Positions 1 to 8,384 of a stretch of DNA of 32,248 bases are shown here, piece by piece (position 1 is the first letter of the stretch; each line of letters begins with the position of its first letter). The notes under the pieces were generated by a model, which was not told the origin of the DNA, did not search any database, and was given only the letters and a program-made list of their open reading frames with translations. The position numbers and the translations under genes were made by a program. This DNA is from Erythrobacteraceae bacterium (GTDB lineage: Bacteria > Pseudomonadota > Alphaproteobacteria > Sphingomonadales > Sphingomonadaceae): contig JAHEAW010000016.1 of NCBI GenBank assembly GCA_024642545.1, positions 1 through 32,248 on the forward strand. The letters are read 5' to 3'.

Positions 1-446
1 GGCGTATCCTTATCCGCGATCACGGCAGCATAAATGTCAGCGGCTTCCTTGTCCTTGCCCTGCTCCATCGCAACCCCAGCCTTCAGCATCCGGGCAGCTG
101 CGCGCACGCCGCCATCGCTCCCGCTGTCTGCGATCAAACCGGTCAGCGTGGTGTCGCCTGTGGTCAGATTGCCAGCTTCGATCTGGTCGAGCGCGCTGAC
201 CAAGGTTTCCGATCGCTGCTCCAACGCAAGCTGCTGCTTGTTTTGCCAATAAAGATAGCCCGCAAATGCCCCAAGCCCGATAACCACAATCGCAATCATC
301 AATTTGCCATAAGTCTTGGCGAAATTGGCATATTGGTCCTGCCGCACCGCCTCATCGACTTCGCGCAGCAGCACATCTTCAGTGGCAGCTTGCTGGGTGG
401 CCTTCTTGTCACTCTCAGAGGTGGGTTTTCGGGGTATAAGTGCCAA
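1..446 (-). CDS. YfgM/TPR-like membrane-anchored protein, 5' part only
   Basis: The reading frame begins at TTG (446-444) and runs off the left edge, giving about 148 residues. An in-frame TGA lies four codons upstream (458-456), so no earlier start is possible. The N-terminus then reads M-A-L, as I recall for relatives. A charged cytosolic segment (LREVDEAVRQDQ, about residues 29-40) is followed by one transmembrane helix (about 52-69, LMIAIVVIGLGAFAGYLYW) and then a periplasmic helical region typical of tetratricopeptide-like domains. By family knowledge such proteins (YfgM type) sit near the Sec translocon and outer-membrane assembly genes, often next to bamB and der. Those neighbours would lie outside the window. 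The transmembrane-plus-TPR layout is seen directly. The YfgM role is inferred. Confidence 0.75.
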   Translation of the reverse strand, partial: MALIPRKPTSESDKKATQQAATEDVLLREVDEAVRQDQYANFAKTYGKLMIAIVVIGLGAFAGYLYWQNKQQLALEQRSETLVSALDQIEAGNLTTGDTTLTGLIADSGSDGGVRAAARMLKAGVAMEQGKDKEAADIYAAVIADKDT

Positions 447-505
447 TTTTTGATCTCACGCCCACAGGGGCTTATCCGAATTGCTGAACTTAGGTGGGGC
501 GGTCT

Positions 506-645
506 TTAGCCGATAGGGGCAATGATGCAATTGATGATTAAGCCGCTGTCCCCCACCACTTTGTGGAACCATGCCTTGTCGCCGTGCAGGTGAACCACGC
601 GTGAAGCCTGGCATCATGACGTATGGCAGCGCGCAGATCGGTCAA
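506..645 (-). pseudogene. Possible frameshifted coding remnant after the glycosyltransferase gene
   Basis: Two short frames look protein-like but are joined only if one base is shifted near 601. The first starts at a TTG overlapping the glycosyltransferase stop (TTGA, 645-642) and reads TDLRAAIRHDARLH. The second reads RVVHLHGDKAWFHKVV and ends with LIINCIIAPIG and a stop at 506. The coupling-type TTGA overlap and the protein-like composition suggest a decayed or misread small gene. HLHGDK resembles the region before the catalytic acid in some alpha/beta hydrolases, but this is too short to name. The rest of the roughly 195-bp gap to the TPR gene shows nothing clear. It could be plain noncoding sequence. 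Confidence 0.2.
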
Positions 646-1793
646 GGAAGCGTTTCGCGCCTCATGGCAGAAGCATAAAGCCGCTGGTAACGATCGATCA
701 TCACCGTCTCGTCAAATTCGGCGCGAGCCCTGGCCCGGTTTGCAGCACCTATCTCTGTCCGCAGCCGCGGATCTTGCGCCAGAACGGCAATCGCTTCGGC
801 CAGCGCAACATCGCTGCCTGCTGCGCTTATCAGAGGGGCGTTGAGCGGCGCGACCATATCGGCAATATCTCCTACTCTGGGAGCGGCAACGGGCAGACCA
901 GCGGCCATTGCTTCAATCACCGAAATCGGAAATTGCTCGCTATCAGATGACAGCGCAAAAATGTCGAACAGGCCGACGTAGCGTTCAGGTTCGGCAGCAA
1001 AGCCGGGCATATGCAGGCGGTGGCCGACTTGCAGCCGGTCCGCCTCGGCGCGAATGGCACCTTGCTGCGGCCCGTCACCAACAATTACCAGTTGCCATTC
1101 TTCAGGCAGGCCGGAAAAAGCGCGGACCAGCCGGGGCAAGTTCTTGACCGGGCGCAACCCTGCCAGCGTGCCAACCCACAATTCGCCGCGCCGCTTGACC
1201 ACGCCGCGCAATGCATCGGGCTGCGGTTTTCTGGTGAAGGCAGCAGTGGCAATTCCGTTGGCAAAACGTTTGACCCGGCCAATGGGCTGGTTCCATTCGA
1301 TCAGTGCGATTTCTTCCAGCTTTTCAGATGGCACGACCAGTCCCGCAGCCCGGCCAAGGGCAATCCGTCGGTACCAGTTGCGGCCCCATTTGCGCCGGTG
1401 CACTTCATCCTCATTGAAGCCATCTTCATGATGGATCAGCGGCGGCAAGCGCAGCACCTCGCCGAACAGCGTATGCGCCATCACCGCGTCCATTGCGCCC
1501 CAATTGTAGGTCAGCACCAGATCATACCCCTGCATTGCCTTAGCCAGCTTCTGCAACCGGCCGGGAAAGGGTTTACCCGCCAGCGGCGGGAAATCCTGCG
1601 GATAAGCGACGGAGATTTGCTTCAGGATGTGCTGCATCGCTTCCATGCGTTCCGGCACCGCCGAGACAATCGAATGCGCCACGCCGGGCCCAAACGCATT
1701 GATCAGGCGCGTACAGCGCAGTTCCTTTCCGCCCGCAGCAAAGGTCGAATGCAAGTGCAGAATATGCGGCATGCAGGCCTTACCGCGGCTCAT
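642..1793 (-). CDS. Group 4 (GT-B fold) glycosyltransferase
   Basis: A 383-residue protein with the layout of family-4 glycosyltransferases. The N-terminal Rossmann domain carries the acceptor site (HLHSTFAAGGKE, residues 13-24). The C-terminal nucleotide-sugar domain begins near residue 205 (LWVGTLAGLRPVKNL). Its EX7E signature is visible as E286-QFPISVI-E294, followed by AMAAGLPVAAPRVGDIADMV. It probably transfers a sugar from an NDP-sugar to a lipid or polysaccharide acceptor at the inner membrane, but the substrate cannot be read from sequence. The start may be the ATG at 1793 or the one seven codons later (MPHILHLHS), which has AAGG 5 nt upstream. It lies 24 nt after the hydrolase gene on the same strand, so the two are probably co-transcribed. 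Confidence 0.88.
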   Translation of the reverse strand: MSRGKACMPHILHLHSTFAAGGKELRCTRLINAFGPGVAHSIVSAVPERMEAMQHILKQISVAYPQDFPPLAGKPFPGRLQKLAKAMQGYDLVLTYNWGAMDAVMAHTLFGEVLRLPPLIHHEDGFNEDEVHRRKWGRNWYRRIALGRAAGLVVPSEKLEEIALIEWNQPIGRVKRFANGIATAAFTRKPQPDALRGVVKRRGELWVGTLAGLRPVKNLPRLVRAFSGLPEEWQLVIVGDGPQQGAIRAEADRLQVGHRLHMPGFAAEPERYVGLFDIFALSSDSEQFPISVIEAMAAGLPVAAPRVGDIADMVAPLNAPLISAAGSDVALAEAIAVLAQDPRLRTEIGAANRARARAEFDETVMIDRYQRLYASAMRRETLP

Positions 1794-1817
1794 TGGAGCC
1801 GGCCCATCTGCCCTGGC

Positions 1818-2687
1818 CTAGCCAATTTTTGCCAGCAGCCGGTCGATCGCAGCCACCGCTTCCGGCTCGTCCAGGATCGGGGCATGGCCAACGTCGGCGA
1901 CCGTCACAATCTCAGCTTCGGGAATCCGGCGCTGCATTTCGCCAGCAGTTTCCGCAATCAGCAAATCGGACAGGGCCCCGCGCAGGATCAGCAGCGGAAT
2001 TCCCCGCAGCGCTTCATATGCAGGCCACAGATTGGGCGGAGCGGCCCCGTCAGCCTGCTGAAACGGTTCGGCGATGTTCATGTCATAATCGAAACCGATC
2101 CGGCCATTGGGCTGCAAAACCATGCCGCGCTTGGCCATATCCAGCCATTCATCGATTCCGAATTTGGGATGCGCTGAACTGTGTAATTCCTGCAACGTGC
2201 GCGCGGCATGCATCCAGCTGGGGAAGCTGCGGCCCTGTCCGACATAATCGCGGATCCGGTCGATCCCTGCCGGGTCGACCACCGGCCCGATATCGTTAAG
2301 CATCGCCCCGGCCAGACGCGAAGGATCCTTGGCGGCCATCAACATCGTCATCAGCCCGCCCAGCGAAGTCCCGAAAGCTACAAACTTGCTGATGCCTTCC
2401 TGCACCAGCAAGGCTTCCACATCGGCAACGTAAGTCAGCGGATTATACGTCATATAATCCTTGGCATATTCGCTTTCGCCGCGGCCGCGCATTTCCGGGA
2501 CGATCACGCGCCAATCAGGTGAAAGGCGTTCTGCCAATGGCGCAAAATCGCGGGCATTGCGCGTCAGCCCGTGCATACACACCAGCGGCGGGCGATCCAC
2601 CTTCGCCGGACTTGCCGGATAGTCGCGAAAATGCAGGGATAACCCGTCCTGACTTTCCCAATGGCGGTCTTCAAAAGCTGAATCCAT
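1818..2687 (-). CDS. Alpha/beta-fold hydrolase
   Basis: A 289-residue alpha/beta hydrolase. Visible features in order are the oxyanion HG (residues 39-40, VCMHGLTRN), the nucleophile elbow G-T-S108-L-G-G, a probable acid near D241 (RGALSDLL) and the catalytic histidine near H268 (DVGHAPILDEPE). The RGRGES segment after strand 4 is typical of the esterase/haloalkane-dehalogenase-like branch. The protein has no signal peptide, so it should be cytosolic. The substrate is unknown. It is transcribed divergently from selO, with 95 bp between the start codons, and is followed by the glycosyltransferase gene. Family membership is firm and the function is not assignable. Confidence 0.88.
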   Translation of the reverse strand: MDSAFEDRHWESQDGLSLHFRDYPASPAKVDRPPLVCMHGLTRNARDFAPLAERLSPDWRVIVPEMRGRGESEYAKDYMTYNPLTYVADVEALLVQEGISKFVAFGTSLGGLMTMLMAAKDPSRLAGAMLNDIGPVVDPAGIDRIRDYVGQGRSFPSWMHAARTLQELHSSAHPKFGIDEWLDMAKRGMVLQPNGRIGFDYDMNIAEPFQQADGAAPPNLWPAYEALRGIPLLILRGALSDLLIAETAGEMQRRIPEAEIVTVADVGHAPILDEPEAVAAIDRLLAKIG

Positions 2688-2782
2688 TAAATCCCGGCGC
2701 TTTCTTGCTGGAGAACGAAACCTGTGCGTTCTGTAATTTGACAGGGATTGCCAGACACAGCGCGCATCCCCACTATCGCTTG

Positions 2783-4189
2783 ATGCGCGAAGAACCGCAA
2801 CCCGCCCGCTATCGCGCTGATCCGCGTATTGCCGAATTGGCCGATTGGCTTGCCGTGCCGGTCGCAGCAGCTGACTTTCCCCAGACAGACTTGCGCTTCC
2901 GCAACACCAGATGGGACAAGTCCATTGGTCTAGGTGAATTGAGCGATGACCAATGGCGCGAACATTTTGGACGATTCGTGCCGTTGGCAGACAATCTGCC
3001 GCAGCCGCTGGCGCTCAAATATCACGGGCATCAATTTCGGGTCTACAATCCTGAGCTCGGCGATGGACGCGGATTCCTGTTAGCGCAGCTGCGCACCAAT
3101 GATGATCGACTGCTTGATCTAGGGACCAAAGGTTCCGGCACCACGCCTTTCAGCCGGGCAGGTGACGGCCGGCTAACCCTCAAGGGCGCAGTACGCGAAA
3201 TTCTCGCTACCGAGATGCTGGAGGCGCAAGGCGTCAACACTTCCAAGACGCTGTCTGTGATCGAAACCGGCGAACATTTGCAGCGCGGTGATGAACCCTC
3301 TCCCACGCGTTCGGCCGTATTGGTCCGGCTGAGCCACGGCCATATCAGAATTGGCACATTCCAGCGGCTGGCCGTACTGGAACAGCCTGGCAACATGACG
3401 GCGCTGGTGGATTACTGCCTGCACCATTATCCCGGTCCGATGCCGCCCGCCGATGCGCCGGGGCGCGACCTGCCTGCGGTACAATTGCTGCATCAGGTGG
3501 TCGAACGGCTGGCCGATCTGGCTGCAAGCTGGATGGTTGCAGGCTTTGTCCACGGCGTGCTCAATACTGATAATATGAATATTACCGGCGAGAGTTTCGA
3601 TTATGGTCCGTGGCGATGGCTGCCGCGCTGGGATGCAGGCTTTACTGCCGCCTATTTCGACCACCAGGGACTGTACGCCTTTGGCCGTCAGCCCGAGGCT
3701 CTGCACTGGAATTGCGGCCAACTCGCTGTCGCCTTGCGCAATCTGGCTGATGCCCCGCCGCTGATTGCTGCGCTGGAGCGGTTCGGCCCGCTCTATATGG
3801 CCGCCGTCGCGCGCCGCTGGACCTGGCGGATGGGCGTGATCTCGAACGGGCCAGAGCGCGATGCAGCGCTGGTCGCCGCAAGCGAACGGGCGATGCGCGA
3901 AACTGGGCTGGAGCCAGAGGCGTTCTGGCTGCGGCACCGCGGCGGAAGGAATACTGAAGGCGCATTGGCAGAAGCGCTGGCGGGCTATGACCCGGCCCCG
4001 CAGGATGATGCCTTTTGGCGGGGGGCCGCGCCCGAAGCGCTGCTGATCGACGAGGTCGAATCGCTTTGGTCTGCGATTGACGAGCGCAACGACTGGCAGC
4101 CGCTTTTCGCCAAGGTTGCATCGATCCGGCGTCTGGGCCAAGCGCTTGGCCCACCACCCCAACCGGCAGGTCACCTTCCTCAGGCGTAA
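2783..4189 (+). CDS. selO: Protein adenylyltransferase SelO (YdiU family)
   Basis: A 468-residue pseudokinase-fold enzyme of the SelO/YdiU family, which transfers AMP from ATP to Ser/Thr/Tyr of target proteins. That activity is established for other members and inferred here. Signatures seen are RFRNTRW (39-45), KYHGHQFRVYNPELGDGRG (79-97), the ATP-binding lysine in DLGTKGSGTTPFSR (K116), VHGVLNTDNMNI (256-267) with catalytic N-T-D263-N, and the metal-binding D273 in FDYGPW. Length fits bacterial SelO, which lacks the C-terminal selenocysteine of the animal protein. The frame is open back to 2519, but that part overlaps the divergent hydrolase gene. ATG 2783 is chosen because similarity to the family begins just after it. 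There is no good ribosome binding site, so a start slightly upstream is possible. Confidence 0.9.
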   Translation: MREEPQPARYRADPRIAELADWLAVPVAAADFPQTDLRFRNTRWDKSIGLGELSDDQWREHFGRFVPLADNLPQPLALKYHGHQFRVYNPELGDGRGFLLAQLRTNDDRLLDLGTKGSGTTPFSRAGDGRLTLKGAVREILATEMLEAQGVNTSKTLSVIETGEHLQRGDEPSPTRSAVLVRLSHGHIRIGTFQRLAVLEQPGNMTALVDYCLHHYPGPMPPADAPGRDLPAVQLLHQVVERLADLAASWMVAGFVHGVLNTDNMNITGESFDYGPWRWLPRWDAGFTAAYFDHQGLYAFGRQPEALHWNCGQLAVALRNLADAPPLIAALERFGPLYMAAVARRWTWRMGVISNGPERDAALVAASERAMRETGLEPEAFWLRHRGGRNTEGALAEALAGYDPAPQDDAFWRGAAPEALLIDEVESLWSAIDERNDWQPLFAKVASIRRLGQALGPPPQPAGHLPQA

Positions 4190-4237
4190 ATGCCGTAACG
4201 TCACACGGGGCGAATGTGCATTTCATGCGCCGCATAA

Positions 4238-4265
4238 TTGACCCAGCCGTATGGGGCACTAGAAG
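4238..4265 (+). promoter_or_regulatory. Candidate sigma70-type promoter for astD
   Basis: TTGACC (4238-4243) is followed after 16 nt by TAGAAG (4260-4265). The -10 matches the consensus at four of six positions. It would give a leader of about 80 nt before the GTG start at 4351. It lies in the 161-bp gap between selO and astD, which otherwise shows nothing recognisable. Seen by eye only. Confidence 0.3.
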
Positions 4266-4350
4266 CGACGTTTACCCGTTATAAAGCAAGCAGCGGGCGG
4301 GACGATAAAACGGTCTTGCAGCGCCAGCTTGGAGAGAGAGCAAGACCACA

Positions 4351-5763
4351 GTGTCAGTGAATGAAATCATTTCCTACGAGCCTGCAACGGGTGAGGAATT
4401 GTGGCGCAGCGATCCGGGCGACGTTGACGAAGCGGTTGATCGGGCGCGACGTGCCTGGCCGACATGGGCGGCACAGCCCCTCGCAACCCGGATCGAGCTT
4501 TGCCGCCGCTTTGCCAATGAAGTACGCAAGGAAGCAGACCGATTTGCCGAACTGATCGCTCGCGAAACGGGCAAGCCACTGTGGGAAGCGCGCACCGAAG
4601 TCGAAGCCGTAATCAACAAGGTCGAAATTTCAGTCACATCCTATGCCGAACGCACTGGCCAGAAGAAATTCGATAGCGCGCTGCAAGGAACCTCTGCTGT
4701 GCGTCACAAACCGCATGGTGTGATGGTGGTACTTGGGCCGTATAATTTCCCGGCCCATTTACCGAACGGCCATATTGTGCCTGCCCTGATTGCCGGCAAT
4801 GTGGTGATCTTCAAGCCCAGCGAAAAAACCCCGGCGACGGGCGAATTTCTGATGCAATGTTTTCATAAAGCGGGCCTGTCAGCCGCGGTTGCGCAATTCC
4901 TTCCCGGCGGTCCGGAAGAAGGCAAGGCGCTGGTCAGCCACCGGGGAATTGACGGCGTGCTGTTCACCGGCTCAGCGCAGGCCGGTATTGCAATCAACAA
5001 GAAACTGGCTGGCAATCCGGGCAAGATTGTGGCGCTGGAAATGGGCGGCAACAACCCGATTGTGGTGATCGATACGCCCAAGATCACCGATGCAGCCATG
5101 CTGATCGTGCAATCTGCCTTCACCAGCGCGGGCCAGCGCTGCACCGCGGCGCGGCGGCTGATCGTGACCAAGGATATGTATGATCCGATCATGGAAGAAG
5201 TCCGCAGCCTGACCAAGCGGATCATTGTGGGTGAGCCCTTCGCCAATCCGGCGCCATTCATGGGCCCGGTGATCGATAACCGCGCGGCTGAACAACTGGT
5301 CGAAAGCTTCCTTTATTTCCTGTCCAACGGCGGCAAGGCGATCAAGCATTTGACACGGCCAGATGACAATCTGCCGTTCCTTTCGCCCGCGATCATTGAC
5401 ACTACCGCAATGACGGACCGCCCCGATGTGGAATTGTTCGGACCCTTGCTGCAAGTAATTAAGGTCGATAATTTCGATGCTGCAATTACCGAAGCCAACC
5501 GCACGCGCTTTGGGCTGTCAGCCTCACTTATTGGCGGCACTCCGCAGGATTACAACCGGTTCTGGGCCAATATTCGCGCCGGTATCGTCAATTGGAACCG
5601 ACCGACCAATGGCGCATCATCGGGCGCTCCGTTCGGCGGGCTGGGCCTGTCAGGCAATCACCGTCCGGCAGCCTATTATGCGGCCGATTATTGCGCTTAT
5701 CCGGTGGCCAGCAGCGAACTGGATCAGCCGCGTGCCAGCGTCGGGGTCGGGTTCACCAATTAA
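4351..5763 (+). CDS. astD: N-succinylglutamate 5-semialdehyde dehydrogenase
   Basis: A 470-residue NAD(P)-dependent aldehyde dehydrogenase matching AstD, the fourth step of the arginine succinyltransferase (AST) pathway. It oxidises N-succinylglutamate semialdehyde to N-succinylglutamate. Seen: the NAD-binding region VLGPYNFPAHLPNGH (127-141) with FKPSEKTP (154-161), the catalytic E230 in LEMGGNNP, the nucleophile C264 in SAGQRCTAARR, and the C-terminal PFGGLGLSGNHRPAAYYAADYC typical of AstD. The start is GTG at 4351, with GGAGAGAGAG about 11 nt upstream. A second GTG lies two codons later. No astA, astB, astC or astE is adjacent. The stop lies 2 nt from the end of the convergent lipoprotein gene. 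Confidence 0.9.
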   Translation: MSVNEIISYEPATGEELWRSDPGDVDEAVDRARRAWPTWAAQPLATRIELCRRFANEVRKEADRFAELIARETGKPLWEARTEVEAVINKVEISVTSYAERTGQKKFDSALQGTSAVRHKPHGVMVVLGPYNFPAHLPNGHIVPALIAGNVVIFKPSEKTPATGEFLMQCFHKAGLSAAVAQFLPGGPEEGKALVSHRGIDGVLFTGSAQAGIAINKKLAGNPGKIVALEMGGNNPIVVIDTPKITDAAMLIVQSAFTSAGQRCTAARRLIVTKDMYDPIMEEVRSLTKRIIVGEPFANPAPFMGPVIDNRAAEQLVESFLYFLSNGGKAIKHLTRPDDNLPFLSPAIIDTTAMTDRPDVELFGPLLQVIKVDNFDAAITEANRTRFGLSASLIGGTPQDYNRFWANIRAGIVNWNRPTNGASSGAPFGGLGLSGNHRPAAYYAADYCAYPVASSELDQPRASVGVGFTN

Positions 5764-5765
5764 GG

Positions 5766-6494
5766 CTATTTGCCGCTGGTAACCAGATCGACGCTGGTCA
5801 GGCCGTTGGACTGGCGGTGCGCGTAAATGACATAGGATGCGCCCCCCTTGGTCCCGCTCAATATATCCTCACCGCCCTTTTTCACATGCTCTGCGGAATA
5901 GCCATTTGATCCGGCGCGAGTGGTATAAAAAGCCAGCACATCCTCCAGCGCGACCGGGGTCAGGAAATTTACCACGCGCAATGCGCATTGCCCTTCATCA
6001 GTGCCCGCCGCTTCCTGTGTGGCGCCGCGCGGATAAACCGGAAGCGCGACTGGCAGCTTGGCCGCCCAATTGGCTGAATATTTTACCAGCGATGCGCAAT
6101 TGGAGCCGCCAGGCGTCACCGCGGCCCTGGCGGCTGCTGTCAGTGTCGGGGTGTCCGGCGCATTCGCTGCCAGAACCACGGGTTTTGCGGCGGGTTTGAG
6201 GTTTACGCTCCCGCCGACCAGCGCCATGGCGTCTTCCTTGGCGGCCTGAATGACTTCGGGCGTCATCGCGATTGCAGGCAGTGACTGCTCTACTCCGCCT
6301 GTCAACGCTGCGTTGCCTTCATTCTGGCCCGCAAGATCAGGATCGACCATGATCTGATCGTTCAGTGCGGCTTGTTCAGCCGGATCAGTGGGGCCTTTGG
6401 CGTCCTTGTCTGCTTTGTCACCGCAAGCAGCAAGCAGCGCCAGTGGCAGCACGGATAGGGCCAGCGGTGCGCGGAATTTCGTACTGATATTCAT
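5766..6494 (-). CDS. Conserved-type lipoprotein of unknown function
   Basis: A 242-residue predicted lipoprotein. The start at 6494 is supported by GGAG 8 nt upstream and by a signal peptide that begins right there (MNISTKFRAPLALSVLPLA) and ends in a lipobox LLAAC (Cys about residue 25). The next part is acidic and low-complexity, followed by an alanine-rich stretch. The C-terminal half looks folded (LVKYSANWAAKLPVALPVYP, then VALEDVLAFYTTRAGSNGYSAEH). I do not recognise a named domain. It is expected in the envelope, tethered by the acylated cysteine. It ends 2 nt from the astD stop and is convergent with it, leaving no room for a separate terminator. Confidence 0.82.
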   Translation of the reverse strand: MNISTKFRAPLALSVLPLALLAACGDKADKDAKGPTDPAEQAALNDQIMVDPDLAGQNEGNAALTGGVEQSLPAIAMTPEVIQAAKEDAMALVGGSVNLKPAAKPVVLAANAPDTPTLTAAARAAVTPGGSNCASLVKYSANWAAKLPVALPVYPRGATQEAAGTDEGQCALRVVNFLTPVALEDVLAFYTTRAGSNGYSAEHVKKGGEDILSGTKGGASYVIYAHRQSNGLTSVDLVTSGK

Positions 6495-6659
6495 GGGGCA
6501 ACTCCAAAACTGATTCAAATCTTGCCTTGCTCTTGCCAATCGGGGTTAACGAAAGCTTTGCAAAGATGGTTAAAATCCGCGCTGTCTCGTTAAGGGATGG
6601 TTTGCCGAGATAACTTAAGCTGCGTTCGTAACATGAGGAAACCACAGACCGTAATGGCA

Positions 6660-6696
6660 AAGCGCCCTGCCCCCATGCAGGGAACAGGACGCTTTT
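6660..6696 (-). terminator. Hairpin terminator, possibly bidirectional
   Basis: AAGCGCCCTG (6660-6669) pairs with CAGGACGCTT (6685-6694) with a single mismatch. An alternative inner pairing, CCCTGC (6665-6670) with GCAGGG (6677-6682), is also possible. It lies about 40 nt after the glycine-zipper stop. The T-run is short on both strands (CTTT on minus, CTTTT on plus), so efficiency is uncertain. Confidence 0.5.
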
Positions 6697-6736
6697 CATG
6701 TTTGGCTGAACGCCGAATTCGGCATTGCTACTGATG

Positions 6737-7243
6737 TTAACGGCAGCGGGCGTTGCTGCGATCGATACTGCGGCCCAGAATTGCGCCGCCTGCGGCACCC
6801 AGAATTGCGCCGAGCGTGCGGTCACCGCGTTCGGCAACTTCGCTGCCGATGACGCCGCCGACCACGGCGCCGACCAGCAGGCCGGTAGTGCCGTTTTCAC
6901 GGCGGCAGTAATAGCGCCCATCATTGCCGCGCCAGATGCGCGTGTCGCGATAGACTGGTTCACCGTAATAAACTTGGTGATACCCGCGATACCCGCGGTC
7001 GCCCCGATACCCGCGATAGTCGCGATCATCATGTTCGCGGCCATGCCAGCGCCCGCGATAGTCTCCGTCACGGTCATCACCGTCCCGGTGATCATAAACC
7101 GTATCGCCGTGAGTCAGGGCAAGATTGGCATGAACGCCGTATATTGGCGCCTCAAATGCGGGTGCGGCCAGTGCTGGCACCGCCATGGCCCCGCAAGGAA
7201 TAGCCAGGGCGAGCGCGGCGAATTTTGTATTTCTGATCTTCAT
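6737..7243 (-). CDS. Glycine-zipper (17 kDa surface antigen-like) envelope protein
   Basis: A 168-residue exported protein. The start at 7243 has a strong AGGAGAG 4 nt upstream and opens a signal peptide (MKIRNTKFAALALAIPCGAM... ALA/AP). The middle is a charged tyrosine/arginine/aspartate repeat region (DYRGYRGDRGYRGYHQ and similar). A short folded part (DTRIWRGNDGRYYCRR) follows, then a C-terminal double glycine zipper (GLLVGAVVGGVIG and LGAILGAAGGAILG). This matches the Rickettsia 17 kDa antigen-like glycine-zipper 2TM family, thought to insert into or bind membranes. The repeat DNA on the opposite strand is also open but is only a shadow. An envelope-stress role is plausible but not shown. 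Confidence 0.85.
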   Translation of the reverse strand: MKIRNTKFAALALAIPCGAMAVPALAAPAFEAPIYGVHANLALTHGDTVYDHRDGDDRDGDYRGRWHGREHDDRDYRGYRGDRGYRGYHQVYYGEPVYRDTRIWRGNDGRYYCRRENGTTGLLVGAVVGGVIGSEVAERGDRTLGAILGAAGGAILGRSIDRSNARCR

Positions 7244-7466
7244 TCTACTCTCCTGCTGTTCGAAATTTGAATTCTGATGACTTTGGCGCCGTGCAAAAAC
7301 CGCATGGGAACATGCCATCACCGCCATCGACCTGTTCATAGATACGACGCCTTTCCTGAACGCAGTGCAACAAGGCTGAAAGAATTGCGCAGATGCGATG
7401 AGATGAGCATTTTTGTGCGACGAAACGCGGCTTGCGGGCAACGGCAGGCCCATCTACAGGCTGCCG

Positions 7467-8384
7467 ATGGACGCAGCACAGCCCCCTAAAACTCCCCTGA
7501 AATCCGGGGTTCCCGCGGCTTTTACAGCTTATCTGATCTGGGGTCTGCTTCCGCTCTATCTGATTTTGGTAAAGAGCGTGCCCGCGTTCGAATTCGTCGG
7601 CTGGCGGATCATCTGGACACTGCCGATCTGTCTGGTCATTGTGGCGTTACGCAAACAGGGCCCTGAATTGCTGGCGGCACTGCGCACACCCCGGGTTATG
7701 CTGACGCTCTGTGCCAGTTCAGCGCTGATTGCGGTCAACTGGGTGGTCTATGTCTGGGCAGTGCAAAACGGCCATGTTCTGGCAGCCAGCCTGGGTTATT
7801 ACATCAATCCACTGGTCAATGTGCTGCTGGGTACGCTGGTGCTGGGCGAAACGTTGAGCAAACGGCAATGGCTGGCAGTGATCGTCGCGGCTATTGGCGT
7901 TTCGCTGCTGATAGCCGGCGCGCTTGCGACCCTATGGATCAGCCTGACTCTCGCTTTCAGCTTTGGCACTTACGGGCTGCTGCGCAAACAGGTCGCGGTC
8001 GGGTCGCTGCCCGGCTTGACCATCGAATCAAGTATTTTGCTGACACCGGCCGTGTTGATCGCCTGGCATTACAGCTACAGCCCGGCTGGATCGGCCTTCT
8101 TTCATAGCCCGCAGCTCAGCGCGGCCATCATGCTGGGCGGTGTGCTGACCGCCACGCCGCTGCTGCTGTTTGCAATCGCTGCCAAGCGGATGGACTATTC
8201 AGCGCTCGGCTTCATCCAGTTTCTTGCCCCAACGATCGTCTTTTTCCTCAGCCTGCTCGTGTTTGGCGAGCAATTGAACCCGGTACAGCTGGCCTGTTTC
8301 ATTTTGATCTGGACGGCAATTGCACTGTTCGTGTGGGATATTGTGGCCAAGCACCGTGCCCGCCTGACCCGCCCGCTGGCTTAA
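7467..8384 (+). CDS. rarD: EamA-family permease RarD
   Basis: A 305-residue inner-membrane protein with about ten transmembrane helices in two EamA repeats. RarD-type sequence is seen at [20 protein letters not shown] (about 22-41), [29 protein letters not shown] and [23 protein letters not shown]. coli RarD is annotated as a chloramphenicol-sensitivity protein, and its true substrate is not known. The start at 7467 places the first helix correctly. The frame extends upstream to 7413 without family-like residues. Its stop shares the palindrome TTAA (8381-8384) with the stop of the convergent pyrC. The 223-bp gap upstream of the gene also carries the leader of the divergent glycine-zipper gene. 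Confidence 0.88.
   Translation: MDAAQPPKTPLKSGVPAAFTAYLIWGLLPLYLILVKSVPAFEFVGWRIIWTLPICLVIVALRKQGPELLAALRTPRVMLTLCASSALIAVNWVVYVWAVQNGHVLAASLGYYINPLVNVLLGTLVLGETLSKRQWLAVIVAAIGVSLLIAGALATLWISLTLAFSFGTYGLLRKQVAVGSLPGLTIESSILLTPAVLIAWHYSYSPAGSAFFHSPQLSAAIMLGGVLTATPLLLFAIAAKRMDYSALGFIQFLAPTIVFFLSLLVFGEQLNPVQLACFILIWTAIALFVWDIVAKHRARLTRPLA

Noticed and set aside
1011-2177. A 388-codon plus-strand frame across the glycosyltransferase and hydrolase genes
   Set aside because: It spans two real minus-strand genes with catalytic motifs and itself has none.
3173-4204. A 343-codon open frame on the minus strand across selO
   Set aside because: It lies opposite a well-supported SelO enzyme, has no recognisable motifs, and is explained by GC-rich codon bias.
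6540-6620. Several TTAA motifs upstream of the lipoprotein gene, considered as CtrA sites
   Set aside because: None has the TTAA-N7-TTAA spacing expected of a full CtrA site.
7290-7345. GGGAAC followed by CTGTTC as an EcfG-type stress promoter
   Set aside because: The spacing is 20 nt or more and the orientation does not fit the stress-type envelope gene.
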